Shown one piece after another: positions 6,582 through 14,466 of a stretch of DNA of 64,000 nucleotides (positions are counted from its first letter, which is position 1; the number at the start of each line of letters is the position of its first letter). Under the pieces are notes generated by a model that saw nothing but the letters and a program-made list of their open reading frames with translations, made no database searches and was not told where the DNA came from. The DNA comes from Arthrobacter pascens (GTDB lineage Bacteria; Actinomycetota; Actinomycetes; Actinomycetales; Micrococcaceae): assembly GCF_017052465.1 (NCBI RefSeq), contig NZ_JAFHKT010000148.1, forward strand, positions 124,001 through 188,000. The letters run 5' to 3'. A program made the position numbers and the translations under genes.

Positions 6582-9327
6582 GGGCCGTACCCAGAAGCCG
6601 GAACCGGCAGCTAACCACCGGCAGCTCACCGGGCGGCGTGAAGTGATTGACCACGTCTGCGGCACCATCCGCAGCCGGGCAAACCAGGCCGTTTTTCTAA
6701 TGGCGGGGCCGGGTCTCGGAAAGACCTCGCTCACGGACGCCGTCAGCGAAAACCTGTCCGCCGAAATGACCATCCTCCGGATCCACGGCAGTTCTTCTCT
6801 CGCCAAGGTCCCATACGGCGTGCTCGCTCCCTACACCGCCGACCTCCCGCTGGACGAGGCAGACTCGCCCGTGGCGGTGCTGAGGGCTGTCTGGGCCTAT
6901 TTCCAGGAGCTCAAGGCAGGCAAGGACGTGCCGCTGCTTCTCGTCATCGATGATGCCCACCATCTAGATGAAGCCACGGCGAACATGATTGTGGACATGA
7001 TGTCGGCCGGGTGGGCGGGCGTATTGGCCTCGGGGCGCCCACGCCCCGGACTGCCGCAGGCACTGAACCAGCTGTGGTACGACGGCCAGGCAGAGCGGAT
7101 TGACCTCCGGCCGCTCAACGGGGAACAGGTCACGGAAGTCGTGGAACACACGCTCCACGGGACCGTCCCGGCGAACACTGTGCAGTCATTGTGGTCCGCT
7201 TCGGGTGGAAACCCCCTGCTCCTGAACTGCCTTCTGCGTGATGCGGTCGAAGCGGGCATCCTGGCCAAGAGGAACGGTATCTGGCTGTTGCTGGGCCCCC
7301 TGCCCGCGGACGGGCCCAGACTGTCCGACGTTGTTGTCAAAGACCTCCTCCGCAGAACGCCGGAGGAACAAGACGCATTGCGCCTCATTGCCCTGGCCGA
7401 GCCCGTGGATCGTGGCCTCATCGAGGATGTGTTCGGCGGCGCAGTGGTCCGGTCCCTCCTGGATCACCAGCTGGTGAGCGAATCCAGCGGGCGGCGCAGC
7501 CAATTACGCATTTGGCACGCAATCCTTGGCGAAGCCATGCGGCACCAGGTATCCGTCTCCCGGAGCCTCCAGCTGCGGCAAAAGATGGAGGGCCACCTCG
7601 ACCCCGCGACAGCCGGTGCCGAAGGCAGGCTGCGGCTGGTCGAATGGTCCCTGGAGTGCGGGATGGAGGTGTCCGACCCCGACCTGCTGGAGGCTGCCCT
7701 GCTCGCCGCGACGATGTTCAACAACGCCGGTGCACGCCTCATGGCAGGCCACGTGACGGACCCCGAGCTACAGGCCCGGGCACAATCCATCTCGGCGAGG
7801 GCACTCTTCAATGAAGGCAAGTACCGGGAGGCTGCGGGCCTCCTGGACAGCTGCTGGCTGGAACTGGCGGAGGTCCCGGAAGCTCCTCACGTGCTCATGC
7901 TCAGGGCATCGGCGCATCTGGCCCTCGGCAAATCGGCGGAGCTGCTCAGGGCGGAGTCGCGCGACCAGCTCGCCGATGCCGGAGACGACCCCCAGGCCTC
8001 CTGGCAGGACCGGATCCACCACCTGCTGGAGCTGGCCGAAGCCGGAGACCACGAGGGGATCCGGACGCTCATTGCCTCCCTGGAAGGCGGCGGGGGCCTG
8101 GAGGCAGCACCGGGAGCCGCTGCATCCGGAGCCGTCAAAGCCAAGGTAGCGGAGCGCCCCCTCGTGGAGCCCCTGCCTGCCACGGTGACCGAAGCCACCA
8201 GCACCGTCGCGCACGCCCTGCTCGCCCAGACCCTCGTGTCGGCCGGGCGGGCCCACCAGGCCCACGACGCCGCCCTCGCGGCGGCACCGTCCATGGAGGC
8301 ACTCCAGAGAGGCCTGTACTTCTTCAACGAGTTCCTCCTGACGCGCCTGGTTTCAGCCTCGCTCGCGGCCGGCAACTGGGAGGCTTCCGAACACGAACTG
8401 GCCAGCCCGCACGCTGAGGAAAACGAAGGGGCGGCCACCTTCGGAGGGGGTTTCCACGTGCTCCGCGGACTGGGCTTCCTCCGGCAAGGGCAGCTGGAGC
8501 GTGCCTACCAGGTGCTTCTTCCCGCCGTCGAAGCCCTCCGCATCAATGATCCACTCCAGCAGTTCCGGTTCGGCACGGCGCTCGCCTTCTATGCCGCAGC
8601 GCGTCTGGGGGATGGCGCGCAGGCCCAGCGCCTCGAACAGGATCTGATTGCCGCCCGGCACGCCAGCGGTCCCGGGAGTGAACTCCTCGCTGAAGCCTAT
8701 GCCGCGGCGGCCGCCGAATATCTGGACCGCAAGGGCAGCGGCCTGGCCAAGCTTCGCGAGCTGGCGGCGTCACCACGTGTTGTTGCGCAGCCGGGGACGA
8801 GGATGGAATGCCTGATCCTCTGTTCCGATCTCGGCGACCGCTCGGTGGCCGACGACATCGCATCCCTTGCCGACTCCGTTGAAGGCCGTTGGGCCGCCGG
8901 CTGGCATCAGCTTGCCCACGCCTGGGCCAGCGAGGATGCCGACGTGCTCATGGAAACCGCTGCCGGCCTTGAGGAGGCGGGCCTGGTCAATCTCGCCAGG
9001 GAGGCCTATGCCCGGGCCGGTGCCATCCTGGACGCAGCGGGGGAGCGGCGGCGCGCCCGGCAGGCCGTTGCCCACCGCGAGAAGTGTGACCAGGAGCTGG
9101 GTGAGCGGTTCCGGGAAAGCCCGTTCGTTGCCTCCGTCCCGAGCGTCCACCTGACCCGCCGGGAGCGTGACATCGTGGAGCTGGCAGTGCAAGGACTCTC
9201 CGACCGGGAGATCGCCCAGCAGCTGATGGTGTCGGTGCGGACCGTCGAGGGACATCTGTACCGGAGTTACGTCAAGCTCGGCGTGCGCCGGCGGGACGAG
9301 CTCGCCCTCGCCCTTCCGAAGAAGTAG
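6559..9327 (+). CDS. Large ATPase (STAND/LAL-like) transcriptional regulator with C-terminal LuxR HTH, second of a tandem pair
   Basis: This is a paralogue-like neighbour of the preceding gene. The N-terminal Walker A is MAGPGLGKTS near residue 48, with a canonical Walker B LLLVIDDAHHLDE near 126-138. A long helical TPR-like middle follows, and the C-terminal LuxR HTH begins LTRRERDIVELAVQGLSDRE with SVRTVEGHLY. The GTG at 6559 overlaps the upstream gene by 23 nt. The AGAGG just before it is too close to be an ideal ribosome-binding site, so a GTG near 6643 is an alternative start. The overlap indicates coupled expression of the pair. Unlike the first protein, its Walker B is intact. A 709-bp non-coding stretch with hairpins follows. 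Confidence 0.83.
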   Translation: MICLDSSKGRTQKPEPAANHRQLTGRREVIDHVCGTIRSRANQAVFLMAGPGLGKTSLTDAVSENLSAEMTILRIHGSSSLAKVPYGVLAPYTADLPLDEADSPVAVLRAVWAYFQELKAGKDVPLLLVIDDAHHLDEATANMIVDMMSAGWAGVLASGRPRPGLPQALNQLWYDGQAERIDLRPLNGEQVTEVVEHTLHGTVPANTVQSLWSASGGNPLLLNCLLRDAVEAGILAKRNGIWLLLGPLPADGPRLSDVVVKDLLRRTPEEQDALRLIALAEPVDRGLIEDVFGGAVVRSLLDHQLVSESSGRRSQLRIWHAILGEAMRHQVSVSRSLQLRQKMEGHLDPATAGAEGRLRLVEWSLECGMEVSDPDLLEAALLAATMFNNAGARLMAGHVTDPELQARAQSISARALFNEGKYREAAGLLDSCWLELAEVPEAPHVLMLRASAHLALGKSAELLRAESRDQLADAGDDPQASWQDRIHHLLELAEAGDHEGIRTLIASLEGGGGLEAAPGAAASGAVKAKVAERPLVEPLPATVTEATSTVAHALLAQTLVSAGRAHQAHDAALAAAPSMEALQRGLYFFNEFLLTRLVSASLAAGNWEASEHELASPHAEENEGAATFGGGFHVLRGLGFLRQGQLERAYQVLLPAVEALRINDPLQQFRFGTALAFYAAARLGDGAQAQRLEQDLIAARHASGPGSELLAEAYAAAAAEYLDRKGSGLAKLRELAASPRVVAQPGTRMECLILCSDLGDRSVADDIASLADSVEGRWAAGWHQLAHAWASEDADVLMETAAGLEEAGLVNLAREAYARAGAILDAAGERRRARQAVAHREKCDQELGERFRESPFVASVPSVHLTRRERDIVELAVQGLSDREIAQQLMVSVRTVEGHLYRSYVKLGVRRRDELALALPKK

Positions 9328-9564
9328 CCTTCCAAAGAAGTAGCCGCCGGGGAAGTAGTTCCACGCCAACGTGCAAAGCCCCCGGCGTCCGGACGCCAGC
9401 TGTCACAGCGCCCCAGGGCCGTCCCAGCGCCATCTGCCTGCCCGTGCAGCCGTCATCCGCCGTGCCCGTGCAGCCTCCTGCGCCGCGCCCGGACGCGCAA
9501 TTTGTCCCCGGTTCCGGCCGCGACAGCCCTACCTGCTGAAACCAGTAGCCCACTACCCGAAAAA

Positions 9565-9583
9565 ACGAGTACTCGATACTCGT
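9565..9583. promoter_or_regulatory. Perfect inverted repeat, candidate operator
   Basis: Arms ACGAGTA (9565-9571) and TACTCGT (9577-9583) are separated by CTCGA. It is 238 bp after the LuxR pair, upstream of a possible short ORF and a hairpin. The symmetric 19-bp form would suit a dimeric HTH regulator. Which protein binds it is unknown. Confidence 0.4.
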
Positions 9584-9695
9584 GCTGTGGCTCCCACTAC
9601 GCGATTAACTGTTACTGGCAGCAGAAACCGGAGACGAAGTCACCGCGGAAGCTGCCACCAAGAACTTCCAGCACCAAGAACTTCCAGGTCTCGCG

Positions 9696-9761
9696 ATGAA
9701 GCAACTTCCGGTCCCCAAGGGGCCGGGTTCAGGCGGGGCCGGCGACGTCAGAGCCTTCTGA
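9696..9761 (+). CDS. Possible small ORF (21 codons, or 50 from a CTG at 9609)
   Basis: From the ATG at 9696 the frame encodes MKQLPVPKGPGSGGAGDVRA plus F, then TGA. The same frame is open back to a TAA at 9606-9608. That extension reads LLLAAETGDEVTAEAATKNF and so on, a composition that looks protein-like rather than the arginine-rich type of shadow frames. However, it has no ATG, GTG or TTG in the extended part and no clear ribosome-binding site. The stop falls inside the hairpin at 9736-9794. I cannot assign a function; it may not be a gene. Confidence 0.2.
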   Translation: MKQLPVPKGPGSGGAGDVRAF

Positions 9762-9794
9762 GACCGAGGCTCTCCCCCCAGCCGTCGCCGGCCC
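9736..9794. terminator. Compound hairpin
   Basis: Outer arms GGGCCGGCGACG (9736-9747) and CGTCGCCGGCCC (9783-9794) are perfect complements. Inner arms AGAGCCT (9750-9756) and AGGCTCT (9767-9773) form a second stem. It is likely a terminator for whatever is transcribed through 9600-9740; no U-tract is present. Confidence 0.5.
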
Positions 9795-9831
9795 TTACAC
9801 GTGCCCGAGGCGCCCGCGCATGACGGCAACT

Positions 9832-9867
9832 GTGAGGCGGCCCTTCACACCCGAAGGGCCGCCTCAC
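9832..9867. terminator. Perfect 15-bp stem hairpin
   Basis: Arms GTGAGGCGGCCCTTC (9832-9846) and GAAGGGCCGCCTCAC (9853-9867) enclose the loop ACACCC. It is one of the strongest stems in the window and abuts the four-copy 17-bp repeat. It probably works as a terminator isolating the LuxR region from sufS. Confidence 0.55.
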
Positions 9868-9868
9868 T

Positions 9869-9936
9869 GCGTCATGGGCAACACAGCGTCATGGGCAACA
9901 CAGCGTCACGGGCGACACCGCCTCATGGCCACACTG
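9869..9936. repeat. Four tandem 17-bp repeats
   Basis: Units at 9869-9885 and 9886-9902 are identical (GCGTCATGGGCAACACA). The units at 9903-9919 and 9920-9936 are diverged copies (GCGTCACGGGCGACACC, then GCCTCATGGCCACACTG). The array lies directly after the 9832-9867 hairpin. The rest of 9328-10036 outside the listed elements holds nothing else I can support. Confidence 0.75.
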
Positions 9937-10000
9937 CCCGGGGCACCCCGCGGCGGTGTGCGCAATACCGCGGTGTCGGGAATTCGGCGCTGTGGGACAA

Positions 10001-10016
10001 TTGAGGGGTACCTCAA
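10001..10016. promoter_or_regulatory. Inverted repeat upstream of sufS
   Basis: TTGAGG-GGTA-CCTCAA lies 20 nt before the sufS start codon and 8 nt before its Shine-Dalgarno sequence. It could be an operator overlapping the transcription start or a small leader hairpin. Confidence 0.35.
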
Positions 10017-10036
10017 GGCATCCCAAGGAGTCCCCA

Positions 10037-11362
10037 TTGGCCGTAGTAACAACGCCAACCACGCTGGAGCGCGCGCTTCCGGCGATGGATAATGCCGAGG
10101 TCCTCCGGATCCGGAACGATTTTCCCGTTCTGGATCAGCTGGTCAACGGCCGGCCCCTCGTCTATCTGGACTCCGGTGCCACGTCGCAGAATCCGCTGAG
10201 CGTGATCGAGGCAGAGCAGGAATTCTACGAGCAGCGGAACGCCGCCGTACACCGCGGCGCCCACCACCTGGCCGTAGAAGCCACTGAGGTCTTCGAGGAC
10301 GCACGGCAGACAGTGGCCGATTTCGTTGGCGCAGACTACGCGGAGATCGTCTGGACATCCAATGCCACCGAAGGCCTGAACCTGATCAGCTACGCGCTGT
10401 CCAACGCGGGCCTGTGGGCCGCGCAGGGCCGCGGTGATGCCCGCCTGCGGGAGCTCGGGCTCGGCCCCGGGGACGAAATCGTGGTCACCGAAATGGAGCA
10501 CCACGCCAACCTGATTCCCTGGCAGGAACTGGCCTACCGGACCGGCGCCGTGCTGCGATACATTCCCGTCGACGACTCCGGGAAACTTCATCTGGACCAG
10601 GCAGCCGAAATCGTGGGCGAGCGCACCCGGCTTCTTGCGTTCACACACGCCTCCAACGTGCTCGGCACCATCAACCCCGTGGCGGAGCTCGTGGCCATTG
10701 CCCGGCGGGCCGGTGCGCTGGTGGTGCTGGATGCGTGCCAGTCGGCGCCGCACCTGTCCCTTAACGTCAAGCAGCTCGACGTCGACTTTGCCGTGTTCTC
10801 GGGCCACAAGATGCTGGGGCCCACGGGCATCGGCGTGCTGTACGGCAAGCAGGAGCTCCTGGACGTGCTGCCGCCGTACCAGACCGGCGGCTCCATGATC
10901 ACCACCGTCACCATGGAGCGGGCCGAATATCTGGCCGCACCGCAGAGATTCGAGGCCGGGACCCAGAAGATCTCCCAGGCCGTGGCGCTCGCCGCCGCCG
11001 TCAACTACCTGACCGAGACCGGCCTCGACCGCGTGCACCGCTGGGAGTCAGAACTCGGCCAGCGCATGGTGGCCGGCCTCGAAGCCATTGACGGGATCAG
11101 AGTCCTGGGACCGGCAGCCGGCCAGGACCGAATCGGCCTGGCAGCATTCGACGTCGCCGGTGTTCACGCGCACGACGTCGGCCAGTTCCTGGACGCACGC
11201 GGAATCGCCGTCCGCGTCGGCCACCACTGCGCCCAGCCGCTGCACCGGCGCCTTGGCCTGACGGCAACCACACGGGCCAGCGCCTACTTGTACAACACCA
11301 CCGACGACGTCGACGAATTCCTGGATGCAGTCTCCGGAGTCCGCGCCTACTTCCGCGCCTAG
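10037..11362 (+). CDS. sufS: Cysteine desulfurase SufS
   Basis: This PLP enzyme removes sulfur from cysteine as a persulfide for Fe-S cluster assembly. The active-site lysine motif SGHKMLGPTGIG and the catalytic cysteine in RVGHHCAQPLHRRLG mark it as a class II (SufS) desulfurase; TEMEHHANLIPW is also conserved. The TTG start at 10037 is chosen because AAGGAG ends 6 nt before it. It gives about 441 residues, and an ATG at 10085 is the alternative. A roughly 15-residue segment (GLWAAQGRGDARLRELG) precedes GPGDEIVVTEMEH, a modest insertion. sufU follows 29 nt later, so the pair is a desulfurase plus sulfur acceptor. No sufBCD genes are in the window. Confidence 0.93.
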   Translation: MAVVTTPTTLERALPAMDNAEVLRIRNDFPVLDQLVNGRPLVYLDSGATSQNPLSVIEAEQEFYEQRNAAVHRGAHHLAVEATEVFEDARQTVADFVGADYAEIVWTSNATEGLNLISYALSNAGLWAAQGRGDARLRELGLGPGDEIVVTEMEHHANLIPWQELAYRTGAVLRYIPVDDSGKLHLDQAAEIVGERTRLLAFTHASNVLGTINPVAELVAIARRAGALVVLDACQSAPHLSLNVKQLDVDFAVFSGHKMLGPTGIGVLYGKQELLDVLPPYQTGGSMITTVTMERAEYLAAPQRFEAGTQKISQAVALAAAVNYLTETGLDRVHRWESELGQRMVAGLEAIDGIRVLGPAAGQDRIGLAAFDVAGVHAHDVGQFLDARGIAVRVGHHCAQPLHRRLGLTATTRASAYLYNTTDDVDEFLDAVSGVRAYFRA

Positions 11363-11391
11363 CGCGGAACCCTGAAGACAGGTACCGCAGC

Positions 11392-11841
11392 ATGAGCCTC
11401 GACCAGCTTTACCAGCAGATCATCCTGGACCACTCCAAAGCCCGGCATGGCAGCGGCCTGGCGGAAACGCCGGCGCCGGAGGGCGCGTCCACCGGCCAGT
11501 CGCACCAGCTGAACCCCGTCTGCGGCGACGAGGTCACCCTGCGGGTTGCCGTAAACCACGGCACTGTAGCGCAGCTGGCGTGGGACGGTGCAGGCTGCTC
11601 CATCTCCATGGCCTCCGCGTCAGTGCTGAGTGAGATGGCCGAGGGCATGTCGGTGGAGGAGCTGCGCTCGGTCATCGAGAGTTTTCGGGAGGTTCTCCGT
11701 TCGCGCGGCAAGGTCCACGCAGACCCCGAGGTGTTGGGCGATGCCGCCGCCTTCGAAGGGGTGGCCCGCTACGCGGCGAGGGTGAAGTGCGCCATGATCT
11801 CCTGGGTCGCCGCGGAGGACGCGCTCAACCAGGCCGCCTAG
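11392..11841 (+). CDS. sufU: SUF system Fe-S assembly / sulfur acceptor protein SufU
   Basis: SufU is a NifU-like zinc protein that accepts sulfur from SufS and passes it to the SufBCD scaffold. The 149 residues contain the three conserved cysteines and the aspartate: NPVCGDEV, GAGCSISMASAS and RVKCAMISW. The family opening LYQQIILDHSKARHGSG is present. It shares a transcript with sufS at 29-nt spacing, with GCAGC before the ATG rather than a strong ribosome-binding site. The final codons (NQAA-stop) are the first unit of a tandem 15-bp duplication that runs on into the untranslated region. Confidence 0.94.
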   Translation: MSLDQLYQQIILDHSKARHGSGLAETPAPEGASTGQSHQLNPVCGDEVTLRVAVNHGTVAQLAWDGAGCSISMASASVLSEMAEGMSVEELRSVIESFREVLRSRGKVHADPEVLGDAAAFEGVARYAARVKCAMISWVAAEDALNQAA

Positions 11842-11895
11842 AATCAGGCCGCCTAGAACCAGGCTGCCTAGATCCAGGAGCCCAGAACCAGGCAG
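11827..11895. repeat. 15-bp tandem duplications of the sufU 3' end
   Basis: The last 15 coding bases AACCAGGCCGCCTAG (11827-11841, including the stop) are followed by near-copies at 11842-11856 (AATCAGGCCGCCTAG) and 11857-11871 (AACCAGGCTGCCTAG). A 14-nt decayed copy at 11872-11885 and a partial copy at 11886-11895 follow. Each intact copy carries its own in-frame TAG. Confidence 0.8.
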
Positions 11896-11942
11896 GGGCG
11901 CCCCGACCATAATCAGGCCGGAGCGCCCCCGCCTTGGCACGC

Positions 11943-12164
11943 CTAGCCGATCAGCGCGGCGATCCCGATTCCTGCCGTGGCAGCGCCCAGAACCATGGAC
12001 ACCGCCACCAGCACGATGTGCACGGTGAGGAACTTGGTGGCCTTGCCGGCATCGTCACGCGCCCTTGGGTCCCTCGTCACCCGGCGCAGGAACTGCGGCC
12101 ACACCGCGAGCGACCAGAACCCCGAAATGACCAGGACCCAGGCCAGGAGCGCGGGGATTTCCAC
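11943..12164 (-). CDS. SCO4848-family small membrane protein
   Basis: A 73-residue protein with two hydrophobic segments: about residues 3-23 (LLAWVLVISGFWSLAVWP) and 46-72. They are separated by a basic, polar loop (FLRRVTRDPRARDDAGKATK). The pattern, including FWSLAVWPQFLRR and the FLTVHIVL opening of the second segment, fits the SCO4848 family of actinobacterial membrane proteins of unknown function. It starts at a GTG 3 nt after the stop of the DUF2505 gene, so the two are coupled. It converges with sufU. Confidence 0.75.
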   Translation of the reverse strand: MEIPALLAWVLVISGFWSLAVWPQFLRRVTRDPRARDDAGKATKFLTVHIVLVAVSMVLGAATAGIGIAALIG

Positions 12165-12167
12165 TGC

Positions 12168-12665
12168 CTAGTGGCTTTCGAGCCAGGCCTGCGCCTGCTG
12201 GGACTGGATGTTCAGGGCCTTGCCCACCATCGGCTCTGCGGCCTCGGCAATCTTTCCACCCAGGAACGGCACGGAGGAGGAGACGTTGCCTTCGAGCTCA
12301 ACCCGGGTGCTGCCGCCGTCTGCCACCAGCCGCTGGACAGCCGAGACATCGATCGGGGCTCCCGCGATCTTGAGGGAGATGGTGCTCTGCCGCGAACCGT
12401 CGGCGGCGGGAGCGTCCCAGTTCTCCACCTGCGTCACCTTAAGGGTGTCGCCCACGAACTTCCGGGCGATCTCCGGCAGCCGGGTGGTCGGAAGCGTGCG
12501 CACGGAAGTGGTGCTGAAGGCTCCGGCAACGTCTCCGGCCACCGTGAAGGACTCGAGGCTGCCCCCAACGTATTCGCTGGTGTGGCGCTGGAAGTCTTCG
12601 TTCGTAAAGACCGCCGTAACGTTGTCGACGGCGTGGGGCAGGGTAGTGGAAGCACTCAGTGCCAT
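12168..12665 (-). CDS. DUF2505 domain-containing protein
   Basis: This 165-residue protein has the actinobacterial DUF2505 fold, a START/Bet v1-like lipid-binding shape of unknown role. Family features are a start region with LPHAVDNVTAVFTNEDFQRH, an alternating beta pattern and the C-terminal helix PFLGGKIAEAAEPMVGKAL. The ATG follows a good Shine-Dalgarno sequence (GGAGGATCC). It is the first gene of a two-gene unit with the SCO4848-like protein. There is no signal peptide, so it is predicted cytosolic. Confidence 0.8.
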   Translation of the reverse strand: MALSASTTLPHAVDNVTAVFTNEDFQRHTSEYVGGSLESFTVAGDVAGAFSTTSVRTLPTTRLPEIARKFVGDTLKVTQVENWDAPAADGSRQSTISLKIAGAPIDVSAVQRLVADGGSTRVELEGNVSSSVPFLGGKIAEAAEPMVGKALNIQSQQAQAWLESH

Positions 12666-12712
12666 GGATCCTCCATTGTTGTGGGGTCAGAACGCTTTTT
12701 GCTCCACACATC

Positions 12713-14278
12713 CTACGGGGTTGCCCGCGCCTCCCTGGCACCGGGCCCACTGTCACCGGACTGTTCCGCACTGGAAATCTTCCGTGCCGCCGCGGTGATG
12801 TTGCGCGACATGGCCGGAAAGATCAGGCCGTGGAACGGCAGCACTGCCAGCCAGTAGAGCCGGCCGCTGAGTCCCTTGGGAAAGAAAATGGCCCGTTGCC
12901 GGTAACGGCTTCCGTTCCCGTCAGGCTCCACGGAGAGCTCCAGCCAGGCGCGCCCCGGTGCGCGCATTTCCGCCCGCAGCCGGAGCAGTTTTCCCCGCTC
13001 GATCCGCTCCACGCGCCACCAGTCCACCACCTCGCCGGCGACGAGGTGGTGCGGGTGCCGTCGGCCCCGGAGCAGGCCCGCTCCGCCGGAGAGCTTGTCC
13101 AGCCAGCCGCGCACGCTCCACGCCAGCGGCAGCGAATACCAGCCGTTGCGGCCGCCGATGCCCTCAATGACGGTCCACACATTCGCCGGGTCCACGTCGC
13201 CGTGGAAGCTCCGCTCATCCACGTACACCTTGTGTCCGGCCCACTCGGGGTCGCTCGGCAGCGGATCGGCGTCTGCGCCGGCGTTGGCCCACGTTGTCTC
13301 GACCTGTCCGTCGCGTTCCTTGCCCAGCGCGAGGGCCACGGCGGTGCGGTAGCCCGTAAGGCCGCCGTCGGGCTGTCCGATGTAGTTGTCGATGTCGTGT
13401 TCGGCGGAGACGGCGTCGTGCTGCAGCGACTGCACCAGCGGGACGGACATGGACAGCGGAATGGGGGTTACGAGCGCCACCCAGAGGCCAGCCAACCGGG
13501 GAGCCGGGATGGGGAGTGCAAGCACCAGCCGCCGCGGCAAGCCGGCCTCGGCTGCATATTCCTTCATCATGCCGGCGTAGCTCAGGACGTCCCGGGAGCC
13601 GATGTCGAAGGTGCGGTTGAGCTGCGCTTCGAGGGATGCGGCGCCCACCAGGTAGTGCAGCACGTCCCTGACGGCGATCGCTTCGATGCGGTTCCGCACC
13701 CAGCTGGGCGCCGGCATGACGGGCAGCGTTTCCGAAAGGTGCCGGATCATTTCGAAGGACGCCGAGCCGGAGCCGATCACCACTCCGGCCTGGAACACGA
13801 TGGCGTCGACAGGGCAGGAAAGGAAGACTTCCCCCACGGCCTCGCGGGAGCGCATGTGCGTGGACAGCCCGGTGCCGCGGGGGTGCAGGCCGCCCAGGTA
13901 GACGATCCGCCGCACATGGGCGGCTGCCGCAGCGGTGGCCACGAGTTCCGCCATGGACTTTTCCTTGGCTTCGAAGCCTGATCCGGCGGCCATGGAGTGG
14001 ACCAGGTAGTACAGGACATCGACGCCCCTGAGTGCGTCCTCCACGGCGGCAGCATCGTCGAGGCTGGAACGCACGACTTCGACGTCGTTGAACCACGGAA
14101 CGCCGGCGATCTTGTCGGGGGAGCGGACCAGGACTTTGACGCGGTGCCCGGCGTCGAGCAGCCGCGGGACCAGCCTGCCGCCGATGTAGCCAGTGGCGCC
14201 GGTGACCAGCACCGTCCGGCCGCTGCCGTTGGCCATGCTGGTGGCCTTGCCGGTGTCAGTTCCGGTCTGGTCGCTCAC
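12713..14278 (-). CDS. SDR-type NAD(P)-binding protein fused to DUF2867
   Basis: This 521-residue protein has an N-terminal atypical short-chain dehydrogenase domain with the nucleotide-binding loop VTGATGYIGGRLV near residues 25-37. A C-terminal DUF2867 domain (about 330-490) includes DPANVWTVIEGIGGRNGWYS and the polar segment EMRAPGRAWLELSVEPDGNG. Proteins with this fusion are common in actinobacteria; their substrate is not established. The GTG start is supported by a strong AAGGAGG five bases upstream. It diverges from mfd across a 188-bp region holding a clear palindrome. Confidence 0.82.
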   Translation of the reverse strand: MSDQTGTDTGKATSMANGSGRTVLVTGATGYIGGRLVPRLLDAGHRVKVLVRSPDKIAGVPWFNDVEVVRSSLDDAAAVEDALRGVDVLYYLVHSMAAGSGFEAKEKSMAELVATAAAAAHVRRIVYLGGLHPRGTGLSTHMRSREAVGEVFLSCPVDAIVFQAGVVIGSGSASFEMIRHLSETLPVMPAPSWVRNRIEAIAVRDVLHYLVGAASLEAQLNRTFDIGSRDVLSYAGMMKEYAAEAGLPRRLVLALPIPAPRLAGLWVALVTPIPLSMSVPLVQSLQHDAVSAEHDIDNYIGQPDGGLTGYRTAVALALGKERDGQVETTWANAGADADPLPSDPEWAGHKVYVDERSFHGDVDPANVWTVIEGIGGRNGWYSLPLAWSVRGWLDKLSGGAGLLRGRRHPHHLVAGEVVDWWRVERIERGKLLRLRAEMRAPGRAWLELSVEPDGNGSRYRQRAIFFPKGLSGRLYWLAVLPFHGLIFPAMSRNITAAARKISSAEQSGDSGPGAREARATP

Positions 14279-14322
14279 TCGAGCCTCCTTGGGATGGCGG
14301 CAGTGCCGGACCCGGCATCACC

Positions 14323-14340
14323 TGCTAAGCAAGCTTAGCA
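14323..14340. promoter_or_regulatory. Palindromic operator candidate between SDR-DUF2867 and mfd
   Basis: TGCTAAGC-AA-GCTTAGCA is an 18-bp inverted repeat with perfect 8-bp arms, 45 bp upstream of the SDR start and 127 bp upstream of mfd. The form suits a MarR- or TetR-like dimer. Control of the SDR gene is more likely than control of mfd because of its position. Confidence 0.45.
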
Positions 14341-14466
14341 ACGGGACCCGGCGGCCGGATGCCGCCGGGTCGCCGGCGGGGGTAGGCTGGGATGACCCGG
14401 CATTCTGGCGAATTTCGGGTTTTCGTGTTGCCTGCGTTCGAAGTGAATACTCCAGGAGATCCTGCC

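Noticed and set aside
4899..6806. A 635-codon frame antisense to the first LuxR regulator
   Set aside because: No motif, and it runs across the overlap of two well-supported genes; typical high-GC antisense shadow.
9371..9823. A 150-codon plus-strand frame in the LuxR-sufS gap
   Set aside because: Arginine/proline-rich composition, no ribosome-binding site, and it crosses a compound hairpin; looks like random open frame in GC-rich DNA.
9869..9936. CRISPR array
   Set aside because: The units are contiguous 17-mers without spacers and there are no cas genes.
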